Notes: generated by a model from the sequence alone, not told the origin. A stretch of 64,000 nt of DNA from Paractinoplanes brasiliensis (GCF_004362215.1 NZ_SNWR01000002.1:1488001-1552000); one strand, 5' to 3'; counted from the first letter of the stretch, positions 32,738-41,355 are shown. Made by a program: numbers and translations.

Positions 32738-34704
32738 GCTTCCTCCCGGACGACTCGGACCGCGCCCGCGGGCACGAGCACCGACCCGGTCACGGCTTGG
32801 CCGGTCACCAGCTCGGCGCCGGTGATCGGGTGCTCGATGTCCTTGCCGCCGTGGTTGACGACGAAGACGTAGCTGCGCCCGTCGCCGCTGCGGCGGACGA
32901 TCTCGATGTCGCTGTTCCCGCCCGTTCGGTCGCCGACCGCCTGCCGCAGCACGTCGCGCAGGCCGGCCGGCTCCAGCACGGTGGCGATGTACCAGGACAG
33001 CCCGGATCCGTACTGGTTGCGGGTCACGGCGGGCGTGCCGTCTGCGTACGCCTCGACCACCTCGGCCGTCGTGGTGCGCAGCCGCTCGGTCCAGACCGTG
33101 GCCCGGCCGCCGCCCGCGAGCGGGACCTCCTGGCCGGGCAGCAGCGGGGCGAACTCCTCGCTGACCACGCCGAGCAGCTCCCGGAACGCGCCGGGGTAGC
33201 CGCCGAGGCGTACGCGGTCGTCGCGGTCGACGATGCCGCTGTAGAACGTGATCACGGCCCGGCCGCCGCCCTCGACGTACGCGCTGATCGCGGCCGCCTC
33301 GGCGTCGGAGACCATGTGCAGGCAGGGCACGATCACCGCCCGGTACCGGCCCAGGTCGCTGCCCGGGGCGACGATGTCGGCGGTCACGCCCAGCTCGCGC
33401 AGCGCCCGGTAGGCGGCGTGCACCTGGTCGAGATAGCGCAGGTCCTGCGAGGGGCGCGCCTCGGTCTCGGTGGCCCACCACGATTCCCAGCTGAAGACGA
33501 GCGCGGTGTCGGCCTCGACGGTGGTGCCGGCCACCTCGCCGAGCGAGTCGAGCGCCGCCGACAGGTCCAGCACCTCACGCCAGAGCGCCGACGAGGTGCC
33601 CGCGTGCGGCAGCATCGCCGAGTGGAACTTCTCGGCGCCCTGCTCCGAGGCCCGCCACTGGAAGAAGCAGATCGTGTCGGCGCCGCGGGCCACGTGGGTC
33701 AGCGAGTTGCGCAGCAGCTGCCCGGGCTCCTTGGCCAGGTTGTAGGGCTGCCAGTTGACCGCGCCGGTGGCCGACTCCATCAGCATCCACGGCCGCCCGC
33801 CGGCCAGCCCGCGGGTCAGGTCGGCGGCGAACGACAGCTCGGCCACCGGGTCGCTCAGGCGGTGGTCGAGGTAGTGGTCGTTGGCGATCACGTCCATGTC
33901 GGCGGCCCACGACCAGTAGTCCTGGTTGCGGATGTGCGCGGTGACCATGAAGTTCGTGGTGACCGGCCGGTCGGAGTGGCGGCGCAGCACCGCGGCCTCG
34001 GCACGGTGGTGTTCGAGCAGCGCGTCCGACGAGAACCGCTGGAAGTCGAGCAGCTGGGCCGGGTTGCGCGTCGACAGGGCCAGGCGCGGGGGTTGCACCT
34101 CGTCGAAGTCGCTGTAGCCCTGGCTCCAGAACGCCGTGCCCCAGGCCTTGTTGAGGGCCTCGATCGTGCCGTGCTTGGCGGACAGCCAGGCCCGGAACGC
34201 CTCGGCGCTCGCCTCGCAGTAACACAGCGCGTTGTGGCAGCCGAGCTCGTTCGAGACATGCCAGAGGGCGAGCGCGGGGTGGTTGCCGTACCGGGTGGCG
34301 ACCTGCTCGGCCAGGCGCAACGCGTGCTCGCGAAAGATCGGCGAGCTGGGGCAGAACGCCTGGCGGCCGCCCGGGTACCGGGTGGTGCCGTCGGCGGTGA
34401 CCGGCAGCACCTGCGGGTGCCGGCGGGTCAGCCACGGCGGCGGCGACGCGGTGCCGGTGCCGAGGTTGAGCTTGATGCCGTTGGCGTGCAGCAGCTCGAC
34501 GATCTGGTCGAGCGCGGCGAAGTCGTACTCCCGCGGCCGCGGCTCGAGGGCCGACCAGCCGAAGACGTTGATCGCGACGAGGTCGATGCCGGCCTCGCGC
34601 ATGAGCGCCATGTCCTCGCGCCAGACGCTCGGCGACCACTGTTCGTAGTTGTAGTCGCAGCCCAGCCCGATACCCGCAAGGGGCACGGCAGACGGTGGCA
34701 ACAT
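32734..34704 (-). CDS. beta-galactosidase, GH42 family
   Basis: A 656-residue GH42 enzyme. Acid/base E153 in HVSNELG and nucleophile E310 in MLMESATG are visible; the zinc-cluster cysteine region FCPSSP plus CHNALCYCEA is also recognisable. The central trimerisation domain and the C-terminal beta domain are present, and length fits the family. No signal peptide; it acts on imported beta-galactosides. I chose the ATG at 34704, three bases after GAGGAAG. The open frame runs through the operator upstream, which makes a longer start unlikely. First gene of the operon. Confidence 0.93.
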   Translation of the reverse strand: MLPPSAVPLAGIGLGCDYNYEQWSPSVWREDMALMREAGIDLVAINVFGWSALEPRPREYDFAALDQIVELLHANGIKLNLGTGTASPPPWLTRRHPQVLPVTADGTTRYPGGRQAFCPSSPIFREHALRLAEQVATRYGNHPALALWHVSNELGCHNALCYCEASAEAFRAWLSAKHGTIEALNKAWGTAFWSQGYSDFDEVQPPRLALSTRNPAQLLDFQRFSSDALLEHHRAEAAVLRRHSDRPVTTNFMVTAHIRNQDYWSWAADMDVIANDHYLDHRLSDPVAELSFAADLTRGLAGGRPWMLMESATGAVNWQPYNLAKEPGQLLRNSLTHVARGADTICFFQWRASEQGAEKFHSAMLPHAGTSSALWREVLDLSAALDSLGEVAGTTVEADTALVFSWESWWATETEARPSQDLRYLDQVHAAYRALRELGVTADIVAPGSDLGRYRAVIVPCLHMVSDAEAAAISAYVEGGGRAVITFYSGIVDRDDRVRLGGYPGAFRELLGVVSEEFAPLLPGQEVPLAGGGRATVWTERLRTTTAEVVEAYADGTPAVTRNQYGSGLSWYIATVLEPAGLRDVLRQAVGDRTGGNSDIEIVRRSGDGRSYVFVVNHGGKDIEHPITGAELVTGQAVTGSVLVPAGAVRVVREEA

Positions 34705-34716
34705 CGGCTTCCTCTC

Positions 34717-34809
34717 ATGTGTGCACGTGCACACATTTCGCCGCGCAGAACCGCCGATGACGAATGTGTGAACGGGCACACACTAGGCACGGCCCTGACT
34801 ACGGGTCAA
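34717..34809 (-). promoter_or_regulatory. galactoside operon promoter with two LacI operators
   Basis: Minus-strand promoter: -35 TTGACC (34809-34804), 18-bp spacer, -10 TAGTGT (34785-34780). Operator 1 is a perfect 20-bp palindrome, atgtgtgcacgtgcacacat (34717-34736). Operator 2, tgtgtg-aacggg-cacaca (34765-34782), has the same arms and overlaps the -10 and expected start point. Centres are 47 bp apart. The divergent LacI gene next door is the obvious regulator. Confidence 0.75.
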
Positions 34810-34849
34810 GAGAGAACGTCGAATCAAGGCGCCGCGCCCGGGCCGTACG

Positions 34850-35875
34850 ATGTTGGCCGTGACCGGGACCAGGAAAGCGCGCCGCGCCACCGTGCATGAC
34901 GTGGCCGCGGCCGCCGGCGTGTCCCGGGGCACGGTCAACCGGGTGCTCAACGGCGGCTACGTCTCGGTCGACGCCCGCGCCGCCATCGAGGCCGCCATCG
35001 CCGAGGTCGGCTACGTGCCCAACCGCGCGGCCAGCCAGCTCGCCCGGCAACGCTCACAGGCCGTCGGCTTCCTCGCCCTCGAGCCGCACTCGTTGCTGCT
35101 GGAGGACCCGAACATCGGCGCCATCATGCTCGGCGCCAACGCGGTGCTGTCGCTGGCCGACCACCAGATGGTCAGCCTGGTCATCGACTCCGACCGCGAC
35201 ATGCAGCGGGTCGGGCGCTACCTCAGCGGCGGCTTCGTCGACGGCGCGATCATCGTGTCGGCCCGCTCGCACGACCCGATCACCCGGCTCATCGCCGAGA
35301 TCGGCCTGCCCGCGACGTTCGTCGGCCACCCGCCCGACCTCGCCCGCGACATCCCGTTCGTGGGGATAGACAACATCGGCTCGGCCCGCGCCATCACCGA
35401 GCGGCTGATCGGCACCGGCCGCGAACGGATCGGCATGGTCGCGGCCGCGCTCGACCGTGACTCCGGCGCCGACCGCCTCACCGGCTTCAAGCAAGCGCTG
35501 GGCGACAGGTTCGACCCTGCCCTGGTGGCCGACGTCCCGCTCTACGACTACGCGTACGGGGTCAAGGGCATGCGGGCGCTGCTCGACCGGGAACCGGCGC
35601 TGGACGGGGTGTTCGCCGCCTCCGACGCGGTGGCCGCCGGCGCGCTCGAGACGCTGCGCGAGGCGGGCCGCCGCGTTCCCGAGGACGTGGGGCTGGTCGG
35701 GTTCGACGACAGCTCGTGGGCGCTGCGCACCCAGCCGCCGCTGTCCACAGTGCACCAACCGGCCCGCGACATCGGGCGCCACGCCGCCGAACTGGTGCTG
35801 CGCCAGATCGCCGGCGACCCGGTGGAGCCGAGCCTGCTGCTCGACTCCCCCGTGGTCTGGCGTCAGTCGGCCTGA
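34850..35875 (+). CDS. LacI family regulator of the galactoside operon
   Basis: A 341-residue LacI-type repressor. The helix-turn-helix and hinge lie at about residues 14-68 (TVHDVAAAAGVSRGTVNRVLNGG, then ASQLARQRS); the effector-binding core (VGFLALE, VGLVGFDDSSWA) follows. It is divergent from the beta-galactosidase operon and separated from it by two matching palindromes, so it very likely represses that operon until a galactoside is bound. Its 3' end overlaps that of the convergent TrpB-like gene by 13 bp. Confidence 0.92.
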   Translation: MLAVTGTRKARRATVHDVAAAAGVSRGTVNRVLNGGYVSVDARAAIEAAIAEVGYVPNRAASQLARQRSQAVGFLALEPHSLLLEDPNIGAIMLGANAVLSLADHQMVSLVIDSDRDMQRVGRYLSGGFVDGAIIVSARSHDPITRLIAEIGLPATFVGHPPDLARDIPFVGIDNIGSARAITERLIGTGRERIGMVAAALDRDSGADRLTGFKQALGDRFDPALVADVPLYDYAYGVKGMRALLDREPALDGVFAASDAVAAGALETLREAGRRVPEDVGLVGFDDSSWALRTQPPLSTVHQPARDIGRHAAELVLRQIAGDPVEPSLLLDSPVVWRQSA

Positions 35876-37251
35876 ACGGCGGGGAGCTTCGTCAGCGCCG
35901 CCTCGACCGCCTCCGACGACAGCTCGTGGTCGACCATGTCACCCGACAGGAATTTCCCGTACGCCGGCAGGTCCAGATGCCCGTGCCCGCAGAGAGCCGT
36001 GAGAATCACCTTGGACTCGCCCGTTTCCTTGCACCACAACGCCTCCTCGATGCAGCCCGCCAGCGCGTGAGTCGGCTCGGGCGCCGGGATGATGCCCTCG
36101 GAACGGGCGAACAGCACCCCCGCCTCGAAGCATTCGCGCTGCGTCTTGGCGACGGCCTCCATCAGCCCCAGCTCGTAGACGTGCGAGATCAGCGGGGCCA
36201 TGCCGTGGTAGCGCAGGCCCCCGGCGTGAATGGGATCCGGGATGAAGTCGTGCCCCAGCGTGTGCATCTTCATCAGCGGCGTCATCCCGGCCGTGTCGCC
36301 GAAGTCGTACGCGTAGACGCCCTTGGTCAGCGACGGGCAGGACGCGGGCTCGACCGCGCGCACCACCGGCGACATCCGCCCGGCCAGCTTCTCGCGCAGG
36401 AACGGGAAGGCGAGCCCGGCGAAGTTGGAGCCGCCGCCGGTGCACCCGACGATGACGTCCGGCGTCGCGCCCACCTTGGCCAGTTGCAGCAGCGCTTCCT
36501 CGCCGATCACGGTCTGGTGCAGCAGCACGTGGTTGAGCACGCTGCCGAGCGCGTAGTTGGTGTCAGGGTGCTGCGCGGCGACCTCGACGGCCTCGCTGAT
36601 CGCGATGCCCAGCGAACCGGGCGACTCCGGATCGTCGGCCAGCACCTTGCGTCCGGCCTCGGTCAGGTCGCTCGGCGACGGATGGATCGTGCCGCCGAAC
36701 GTCTCGATCATCATTTTCCGGTACGGCTTCTGGTCGTACGACGCCCGCACCTGCCAGATCTCGCAGTCGATGCCGAACTGCGCCGCGGCAAAGGCGAGGG
36801 CCGTTCCCCACTGTCCCGCACCGGTCTCGGTGGTGAGCCGCCGGATGCCCGCCGACGCGTTGTAGTACGCCTGCGGCACCGCGGTGTTCGGCTTGTGCGA
36901 CCCGGCCGGCGACACCCCCTCGTACTTGTAATAGATCTTGGCCGGGGTGCCGAGCGCCCTCTCCAGGCGGCGCGCGCGGAACAGCGGCGACGGGCGCCAC
37001 AGCCGGTAGACGTCGAGCACCTCCTCGGGGATGGTCACGTACCGCTCGGTCGTCACCTCCTGCTCGATCAGCGCCATCGGGAACAGCGGCGCGAGATCGT
37101 CCGGCCCGACCGGCTGCAGCGTGCCCGGATGCAGCACCGGCGGGGGCGGGCTGGGCAGGTCCGGCACGATGTTGTACCAGCTGCGCGGCATCTCCTCTTC
37201 GGACAACAGGATCTTGGTGGCGGCGTCGCTCATGGTCCGATCATCGGCCAT
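35863..37251 (-). CDS. TrpB-like pyridoxal-phosphate-dependent enzyme (TrpB2 type)
   Basis: A 462-residue PLP enzyme of the TrpB2 group, longer than the classical tryptophan synthase beta chain (about 400). The Schiff-base lysine is probably K120 in GSHKPNTA, and the phosphate-binding loop is CTGGGSNFAG. ETGAGQWGTALA and CGHGHLD are family motifs. It would make tryptophan from indole and serine, or act on a related substrate; no trpA or other tryptophan gene is nearby. The ATG follows GGGGAAGCCT. It is convergent with, and overlaps, the LacI gene. Confidence 0.9.
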   Translation of the reverse strand: MADDRTMSDAATKILLSEEEMPRSWYNIVPDLPSPPPPVLHPGTLQPVGPDDLAPLFPMALIEQEVTTERYVTIPEEVLDVYRLWRPSPLFRARRLERALGTPAKIYYKYEGVSPAGSHKPNTAVPQAYYNASAGIRRLTTETGAGQWGTALAFAAAQFGIDCEIWQVRASYDQKPYRKMMIETFGGTIHPSPSDLTEAGRKVLADDPESPGSLGIAISEAVEVAAQHPDTNYALGSVLNHVLLHQTVIGEEALLQLAKVGATPDVIVGCTGGGSNFAGLAFPFLREKLAGRMSPVVRAVEPASCPSLTKGVYAYDFGDTAGMTPLMKMHTLGHDFIPDPIHAGGLRYHGMAPLISHVYELGLMEAVAKTQRECFEAGVLFARSEGIIPAPEPTHALAGCIEEALWCKETGESKVILTALCGHGHLDLPAYGKFLSGDMVDHELSSEAVEAALTKLPAVQAD

Positions 37252-37262
37252 AGGCTTCCCCG

Positions 37263-37296
37263 TTCACCACCTTTCGCGGACAATTAGGCTGGTCAG
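37263..37296 (+). promoter_or_regulatory. putative leaderless promoter
   Basis: -35-like TTCACC (37263-37268), 16-bp spacer, -10-like TAGGCT (37285-37290), six bases before a GTG at 37297. A second TAGGCT (37390-37395) lies seven bases before the nitronate monooxygenase ATG. Both could give leaderless messages. The hexamers are weak, so this is tentative. Confidence 0.35.
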
Positions 37297-37392
37297 GTGA
37301 CCACAACCGCATCGGGACAGAACCGGGGGGTGACCGCGGCCCGGTCGGCGCTCACGGCCGTAGCGCGCGATCGGGACGTTCCCGGTGGTTAG
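37297..37392 (+). CDS. possible 31-residue leader peptide upstream of nitronate monooxygenase
   Basis: GTG-initiated, 31 codons, ends at a TAG ten bases before the downstream ATG. The peptide is rich in Ala, Arg and Thr, with no recognised motif. Support comes only from the leaderless-type promoter spacing and from filling the gap. It may be a real leader ORF or chance; the promoter may simply serve the downstream gene. Confidence 0.22.
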   Translation: MTTTASGQNRGVTAARSALTAVARDRDVPGG

Positions 37393-37402
37393 GCTCAACC
37401 CC

Positions 37403-38500
37403 ATGCTCCGCCCCATAGTGGTCGCACCCATGGCCGGCGGCCCGTCGACACCCGCCCTGGTGAACGCGGCGACGGCTGCCGGGGCGACCGGCTTCCTGGC
37501 CGCCGGTTACAAGACGCCGCTGCAGGTCTCGGAGGAGCTGCGGGCCGTGCACGGCTCGTACGGGCTGAACATCTTCGTGCCCGGCCCCCCGCCGCCCTCC
37601 GTGGAGGCGGTCCACGACTATCGCGTGCTGCTGCAGGCCGAGGCCGACCGTTACGGGGTTTCACTTCCCCCGCTCCGGCTCGCCGACGACGACCACTTCG
37701 CGGCCAAGGTCTCACTGGCCGTCACGTACGGGGTTCCGTTCGTCAGCTTCACTTTCGGGGTGCCGCCGCGGGAGGTGGTGGCCGCCCTGCAGTCTGCCGG
37801 CTCCCAGGTCCTGATCACCGTCACGTCGCCGTCCGAGGCCGTCTCGGCCCTCGCCGTCTCCCCCGACGCGCTCATCGTCCAGGGCGGCTCAGCGGGTGGC
37901 CACTCCGCCACGCTGACACCGGCCTCCTACTCCGGTGACGTCTCCACCGTCGAGGTCCTCACCGCGGTGAGGCAGGCGATCGAGCCTCTCTCCACCACCA
38001 CCCCGACCAACACCCCGGCCGCCGGTGTCCCCGCCGCGGATGGCCCGGCCGATGTCCTTACCGCCGGCTCGACCACCGCAGCCCAACCCCTCACGGTCGC
38101 CGTAGTCGCCGCCGGGGGCGTCGCGGACCGATCGGACGTCGAACGGCTGCTGGCCGCGGGCGCCACCGCAGTCCAATGCGGCACGGCCTTCCTCCTGGCC
38201 GACGAGGCCGGCACCCGCCCGGCCCAGCGCGACTTCATGCTCTCCGCCCGCGCCACCGGAACGGTCGTGACCAGAGCGTTCACCGGCCGGCCGGCCCGCG
38301 CCCTGCGCAACCGCTTCACCGACACCTACACCGAGGCCGCCCCCATCGGCTACCCGGCGGTGCACCACCTGACCGCCCCGCTACGGGCCGCCGCCGCCCG
38401 AGCCGCCGACCCTGACGGCCTGAACCTGTGGGCCGGCACGGGTTTCCGCTCGGCCCGCCCCGGACCGCTCGCCGACCTGATAGCCCGCCTCCACCCATAA
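37403..38500 (+). CDS. nitronate monooxygenase family protein
   Basis: A 365-residue FMN-dependent TIM-barrel enzyme of the nitronate monooxygenase (2-nitropropane dioxygenase) family. Family features: VVAPMAGGPSTPALVNAATAAG at the N-terminus, QGGSAGGHS (about 162-170, catalytic His region), VVAAGGVADRSDVERLLAAGATAVQCGTAFL in the phosphate-binding part. An extra Thr/Pro/Ala-rich stretch (about 196-230) interrupts the barrel between conserved segments. I chose the ATG at 37403, seven bases after TAGGCT; an in-frame GTG at 37385 is also possible. No clear ribosome-binding site, so it may be leaderless. It probably detoxifies nitronates. Confidence 0.85.
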   Translation: MLRPIVVAPMAGGPSTPALVNAATAAGATGFLAAGYKTPLQVSEELRAVHGSYGLNIFVPGPPPPSVEAVHDYRVLLQAEADRYGVSLPPLRLADDDHFAAKVSLAVTYGVPFVSFTFGVPPREVVAALQSAGSQVLITVTSPSEAVSALAVSPDALIVQGGSAGGHSATLTPASYSGDVSTVEVLTAVRQAIEPLSTTTPTNTPAAGVPAADGPADVLTAGSTTAAQPLTVAVVAAGGVADRSDVERLLAAGATAVQCGTAFLLADEAGTRPAQRDFMLSARATGTVVTRAFTGRPARALRNRFTDTYTEAAPIGYPAVHHLTAPLRAAAARAADPDGLNLWAGTGFRSARPGPLADLIARLHP

Positions 38501-38637
38501 GCCGATCGCCCCCGTACGACCCCCACGGACCCCGTCCGCGACGGCTGATCGCACCGGTCTCCCTCCGCCGTGGCCGGCCCGGCCATTCGGTGTAGCGGGC
38601 CCGCGTCGTCGAGCCCACCGACGTGGGGCCGGCCGGG

Positions 38638-39609
38638 TCAGTACACGTACGGCCACGCCGAGGACGTCCAGCCGAGCAGGTTGATGCCGAGGCAGGCGGC
38701 GCCGGAGCTCGTGTAGTAGTGGTAGACCAGCACGTCGGCGTCGGTGTCGCTGAGAACGGCCGGGTGGCCGGGGCCGTGGATGCTGTCGTGACCGGCCAGG
38801 ATCTCCGTGCCGCCGCCGGCTGTCATGGCCACGCCCGCCTGATCGACGTACGGGCCGGCGATGCTCCTGGACCGGCCGACCATGATCCGGTATGTGCTCG
38901 TCGCGCCGCGGCAGCAGAAGTCGAACGAGACGAACAGGTAATAGTAACCGCCGCGCGCGTGGATGAAGGGCGCCTCGACCGACTTGTCGTTCACGACGCG
39001 CTCGGCCAGGTTGATCAGCGTGTTGTCGGCGCGCTTGCCGGTGCCCGGGTTCAGTTTGATCAGCTTGATGCCGCTCCAGAAGGACCCGAAACTCAGCCAC
39101 CACTCCCCCGACGAGGTGACCGTCAGGTTGGGGTCGATGGCGTTCCAGTTGCTCGACGTCGTGCTCTCGATCACCAGGCCCTGGTTGGTCCACGAGCCCG
39201 CCGCGCCCGTGGTGCTGGTGGCCAGGAAGATCGCCGACCTGCTGGAGCCGAACGACGAGGCCGAGTAGTACATGACGTAACGGCCGTTGCGGTGTGAGAT
39301 GTCCGGCGCCCACAGGTTGGTGTCGCCGTTGGTGTACGGGTTGGCCCACGGTGTGCCGTTCGGGAAGGCACGCCCGGCGTCGGCGAACGCCGTACGGTCG
39401 TTCGACGTCTTGAGCGTGATCCCGGCGCCGGTCGTCGCCATCAGGTAGCCGCCGCTGGGGCGTTTCACGATCGTCGGGTCGTGGGCCCCGGTCGAGCCGG
39501 TGACTGTGCCCGGGTTGGGGTAGGTGGCGGCGTTCGCCGGGGAAACCCCGCGAACGGCGGCGGTGGCGGCCAGCAAGACAGTCACGCCCGTCAGGAGAAA
39601 TTTACGCAT
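38638..39609 (-). CDS. secreted GH43 endo-arabinanase-like glycoside hydrolase
   Basis: A 323-residue secreted enzyme. Signal peptide residues 1-27 (MRKFLLTGVTVLLAATAAVRG, cleavage after PANA). The five-bladed GH43 propeller shows the general base D44 in GAHDPTI, the second aspartate in AIDPNLT and the acid in SVEAPF. The FWSGIKLI and GHDSIHGPGHP segments fit alpha-1,5-L-arabinanases. It would release arabino-oligosaccharides outside the cell, feeding the arabinose operon 5 kb away. The ATG at 39609 is chosen by the signal peptide; an in-frame TTG at 39636 would prepend nine residues. Cysteine pair FCC suggests a disulfide. Confidence 0.9.
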   Translation of the reverse strand: MRKFLLTGVTVLLAATAAVRGVSPANAATYPNPGTVTGSTGAHDPTIVKRPSGGYLMATTGAGITLKTSNDRTAFADAGRAFPNGTPWANPYTNGDTNLWAPDISHRNGRYVMYYSASSFGSSRSAIFLATSTTGAAGSWTNQGLVIESTTSSNWNAIDPNLTVTSSGEWWLSFGSFWSGIKLIKLNPGTGKRADNTLINLAERVVNDKSVEAPFIHARGGYYYLFVSFDFCCRGATSTYRIMVGRSRSIAGPYVDQAGVAMTAGGGTEILAGHDSIHGPGHPAVLSDTDADVLVYHYYTSSGAACLGINLLGWTSSAWPYVY

Positions 39610-39618
39610 ACCTATATG

Positions 39619-39636
39619 TTGCCGACGGGTCGGCAA
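39619..39636. promoter_or_regulatory. 18-bp inverted repeat upstream of the GH43 gene
   Basis: TTGCCGAC-GG-GTCGGCAA, with perfect 8-bp arms and a 2-base centre, ends ten bases upstream of the arabinanase start. It is a likely operator or a short RNA hairpin in the leader. It does not resemble the TGTTA-type boxes of the arabinose operon. Confidence 0.5.
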
Positions 39637-39720
39637 AGGTTGCCCGGCCGGGCGGTCCTACGGGGTGGCGAAAACCAGCGAAGAGGTTCACGATGTGCGG
39701 CAACTACCTTCCCCCTGACC

Positions 39721-39760
39721 CCGTGGGCCGCCTCGATCCCCCGTTAGAGGCGGCCCACGG
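39721..39760 (-). terminator. strong 14-bp stem-loop, probable terminator
   Basis: A perfect 14-bp stem (CCGTGGGCCGCCTC and its complement) with a 12-base loop. No T-tract, as is common for terminators in high-GC actinobacteria. It lies downstream of the membrane-protein gene ending at 39934 and upstream of the GH43 gene, so it would separate those two units. The following 110 bp contain imperfect direct repeats of ctcactccggatc and cccggcgacc. Confidence 0.6.
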
Positions 39761-39933
39761 CAGCCCCCCACTCCGGATCACGCCGACCGCAGGAGTTCCT
39801 GGGCGACCTCTCACTCCGGATCTCCGGCGACCACAGAGGATCCCGGCGACCCTCTCACTCGCGGATCGTCTTGCGCGCCACCCATCGCCCGGCGACCTCG
39901 AAGGCGAAGCGGCCCGGCGCGTTGAACCCGGCG

Positions 39934-40518
39934 CTACTTGACCACTGTCAGCCGCGGCCGGCGAGGCCCACCGTCTCCTCGGGGCCCGTCGCCCCCGGGC
40001 CCGCCACCGCGACGGCTCAGCAGCTGCCGCACGGCCCGCACCGCGAGCACCGCCAGCAGCACGCACACCGCATCCCGCAGCAGCGCGTACCCCACGTCCC
40101 CGAACCCCAGCGACGTGTCGACGACCTTGTACAGCACCGCCCCGGTCAGACCGGTCAGCCCGGCCACTCCCGCGAGACGGCCCACCGCCGGGCCCCGACG
40201 GCGGAACCGGTCGCCGTGCCCGAGCCAGAATCCGGGCAGCCACCGGTCGAGCAGCACCGCGAACACGACCGCGGGGACGACCTGGGGCACCGCCTGCACG
40301 AAGGCGTGCAGCAGACCGTCGCCGGGGCCGGGGGCGAGCACCGCCATCACCGACAGCGCGATGACGTCGAGGTTGCGACGACCGTACCGGCCCTGCGCGA
40401 CAAGCCAGAGCGCGCCGACCACGGCGGCCGGCCAGAACAGCGCGGAGCCGGCGAACGTGGCCAGCAGGTAGAGCGCGCCGAAGCCCGCTGTCCGGAGCGC
40501 GTATCGGGACAGGCTCAC
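39934..40518 (-). CDS. small membrane protein resembling a MASE1-type sensor domain without output domain
   Basis: A 194-residue protein with about four to five hydrophobic segments: about 10-40 (LYLLATFAGSALFWPAAVVG), 50-65, 72-92, 115-130 and 145-165. The N-terminal sequence resembles the MASE1-like membrane domain that precedes GGDEF/EAL modules in actinomycetes. Here it ends in a basic Gly/Arg-rich tail with no catalytic domain. It may be a truncated sensor or an independent membrane protein; the function is unknown. It starts 61 bp after the end of the DUF6082-like gene on the same strand. Confidence 0.6.
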   Translation of the reverse strand: MSLSRYALRTAGFGALYLLATFAGSALFWPAAVVGALWLVAQGRYGRRNLDVIALSVMAVLAPGPGDGLLHAFVQAVPQVVPAVVFAVLLDRWLPGFWLGHGDRFRRRGPAVGRLAGVAGLTGLTGAVLYKVVDTSLGFGDVGYALLRDAVCVLLAVLAVRAVRQLLSRRGGGPGGDGPRGDGGPRRPRLTVVK

Positions 40519-40579
40519 ACTGCACCTCAGAAGGTAGGTGGAGCCTGTCTCTTCGGCACGCCGGGGGGCGGGTTGAGGA

Positions 40580-41065
40580 TTAGTCGCGTACGCCTGAACC
40601 GCTCTTGACCGGCTCCCGCAGCTGCACCGCGGGCTTGGCCCGGGCCGCCTTCTCGCATTCCTCGCCGACGATCGTGAGGAAGCGGCGCTCCTTGCGGGTG
40701 CCCTTGGACGACCAGGCGCTCCCGACGCGGCGCCACCACGAGCGGGCCTCGGCGCCGGCGAACAGGTCCTCGAGGTTGAACCGCAGGGCTTTCTCGTCGA
40801 GCTGGCCGATGTGCCAGAGCGTGTTCCAGTGCGCCATCCACAGGCTCATGCCGATGGCGGTCTTGCGCTCGTCGGACGGGGGCCGTTCGGTGGCGTTGTA
40901 GTCGAGCTCGGGATGGTCGAGCATCAGCTTGATCAGCTCGAAGTGGCGCTCCCGGACATCGACGGCCTGAGCTGTGCGTGCCTGTTGTTGCTGCACCACG
41001 ATGGCGATCGTGACGGCGAGCAGTGCGGCAATCGACACGACTGTTGGTAGATCGGTCATCATCAC
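40580..41065 (-). CDS. DUF6082-like single-pass membrane protein
   Basis: A 161-residue protein with an N-terminal membrane segment (about 5-25, VVSIAALLAVTIAIVVQQQ) and a cytoplasmic helical part. RERHFELIKLMLDHPEL, the MAHWNTLWHIGQLDEKALR stretch and DLFAGAEARSWWRRVG fit the actinobacterial DUF6082 family as I remember it. The function is unknown. The three N-terminal methionines leave the start uncertain by one or two codons. Possibly cotranscribed with the membrane protein downstream. Confidence 0.65.
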   Translation of the reverse strand: MMMTDLPTVVSIAALLAVTIAIVVQQQQARTAQAVDVRERHFELIKLMLDHPELDYNATERPPSDERKTAIGMSLWMAHWNTLWHIGQLDEKALRFNLEDLFAGAEARSWWRRVGSAWSSKGTRKERRFLTIVGEECEKAARAKPAVQLREPVKSGSGVRD

Positions 41066-41097
41066 TCTCTGTTCCTTGTGCGCCGCTCCGGCCTGGG

Positions 41098-41355
41098 TCA
41101 GGGGGCCGCGTGCAGGAGGGCGCTGACGATCAGGGCGCGTGGTTTCCCGTTAGCTCTCACGTGGACGAATGCGTCGACAACGCAGTCTTCCACCGGGAGT
41201 ACGTCAGCAGTTGCGATGTATTCCGTACCGGACAGAGGCCTGGCGCTGTCGCTCGCTCGGAGTATTGTCAGGGCCGCCGTGATGTGCATGCGCAGGTCAC
41301 GCTGCTTAGGCCTCCGTGCGTAGAACCCTTCGTCCATGGGGAAACGATTGCCCAT
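41098..41355 (-). CDS. hypothetical protein, 85 residues
   Basis: I do not recognise this protein. It has balanced, protein-like composition (ITAALTILRASDSARPLSGTEYIATADVLPVEDCVVDAFVHVRANG), no repeats, no membrane segment. The ATG at 41355 lacks a good ribosome-binding site; a second ATG at 41337 is an alternative. It lies 32 bp upstream of the DUF6082-like gene on the same strand. It may be a real small gene or a chance open frame. Confidence 0.4.
   Translation of the reverse strand: MGNRFPMDEGFYARRPKQRDLRMHITAALTILRASDSARPLSGTEYIATADVLPVEDCVVDAFVHVRANGKPRALIVSALLHAAP

Noticed and set aside
39693..39941. 82-residue frame starting MCGNY, reminiscent of SRAP/YedK proteins (MCGRY)
   Set aside because: Similarity ends after three residues, the frame crosses a perfect 14-bp terminator hairpin, and no ribosome-binding site precedes it.
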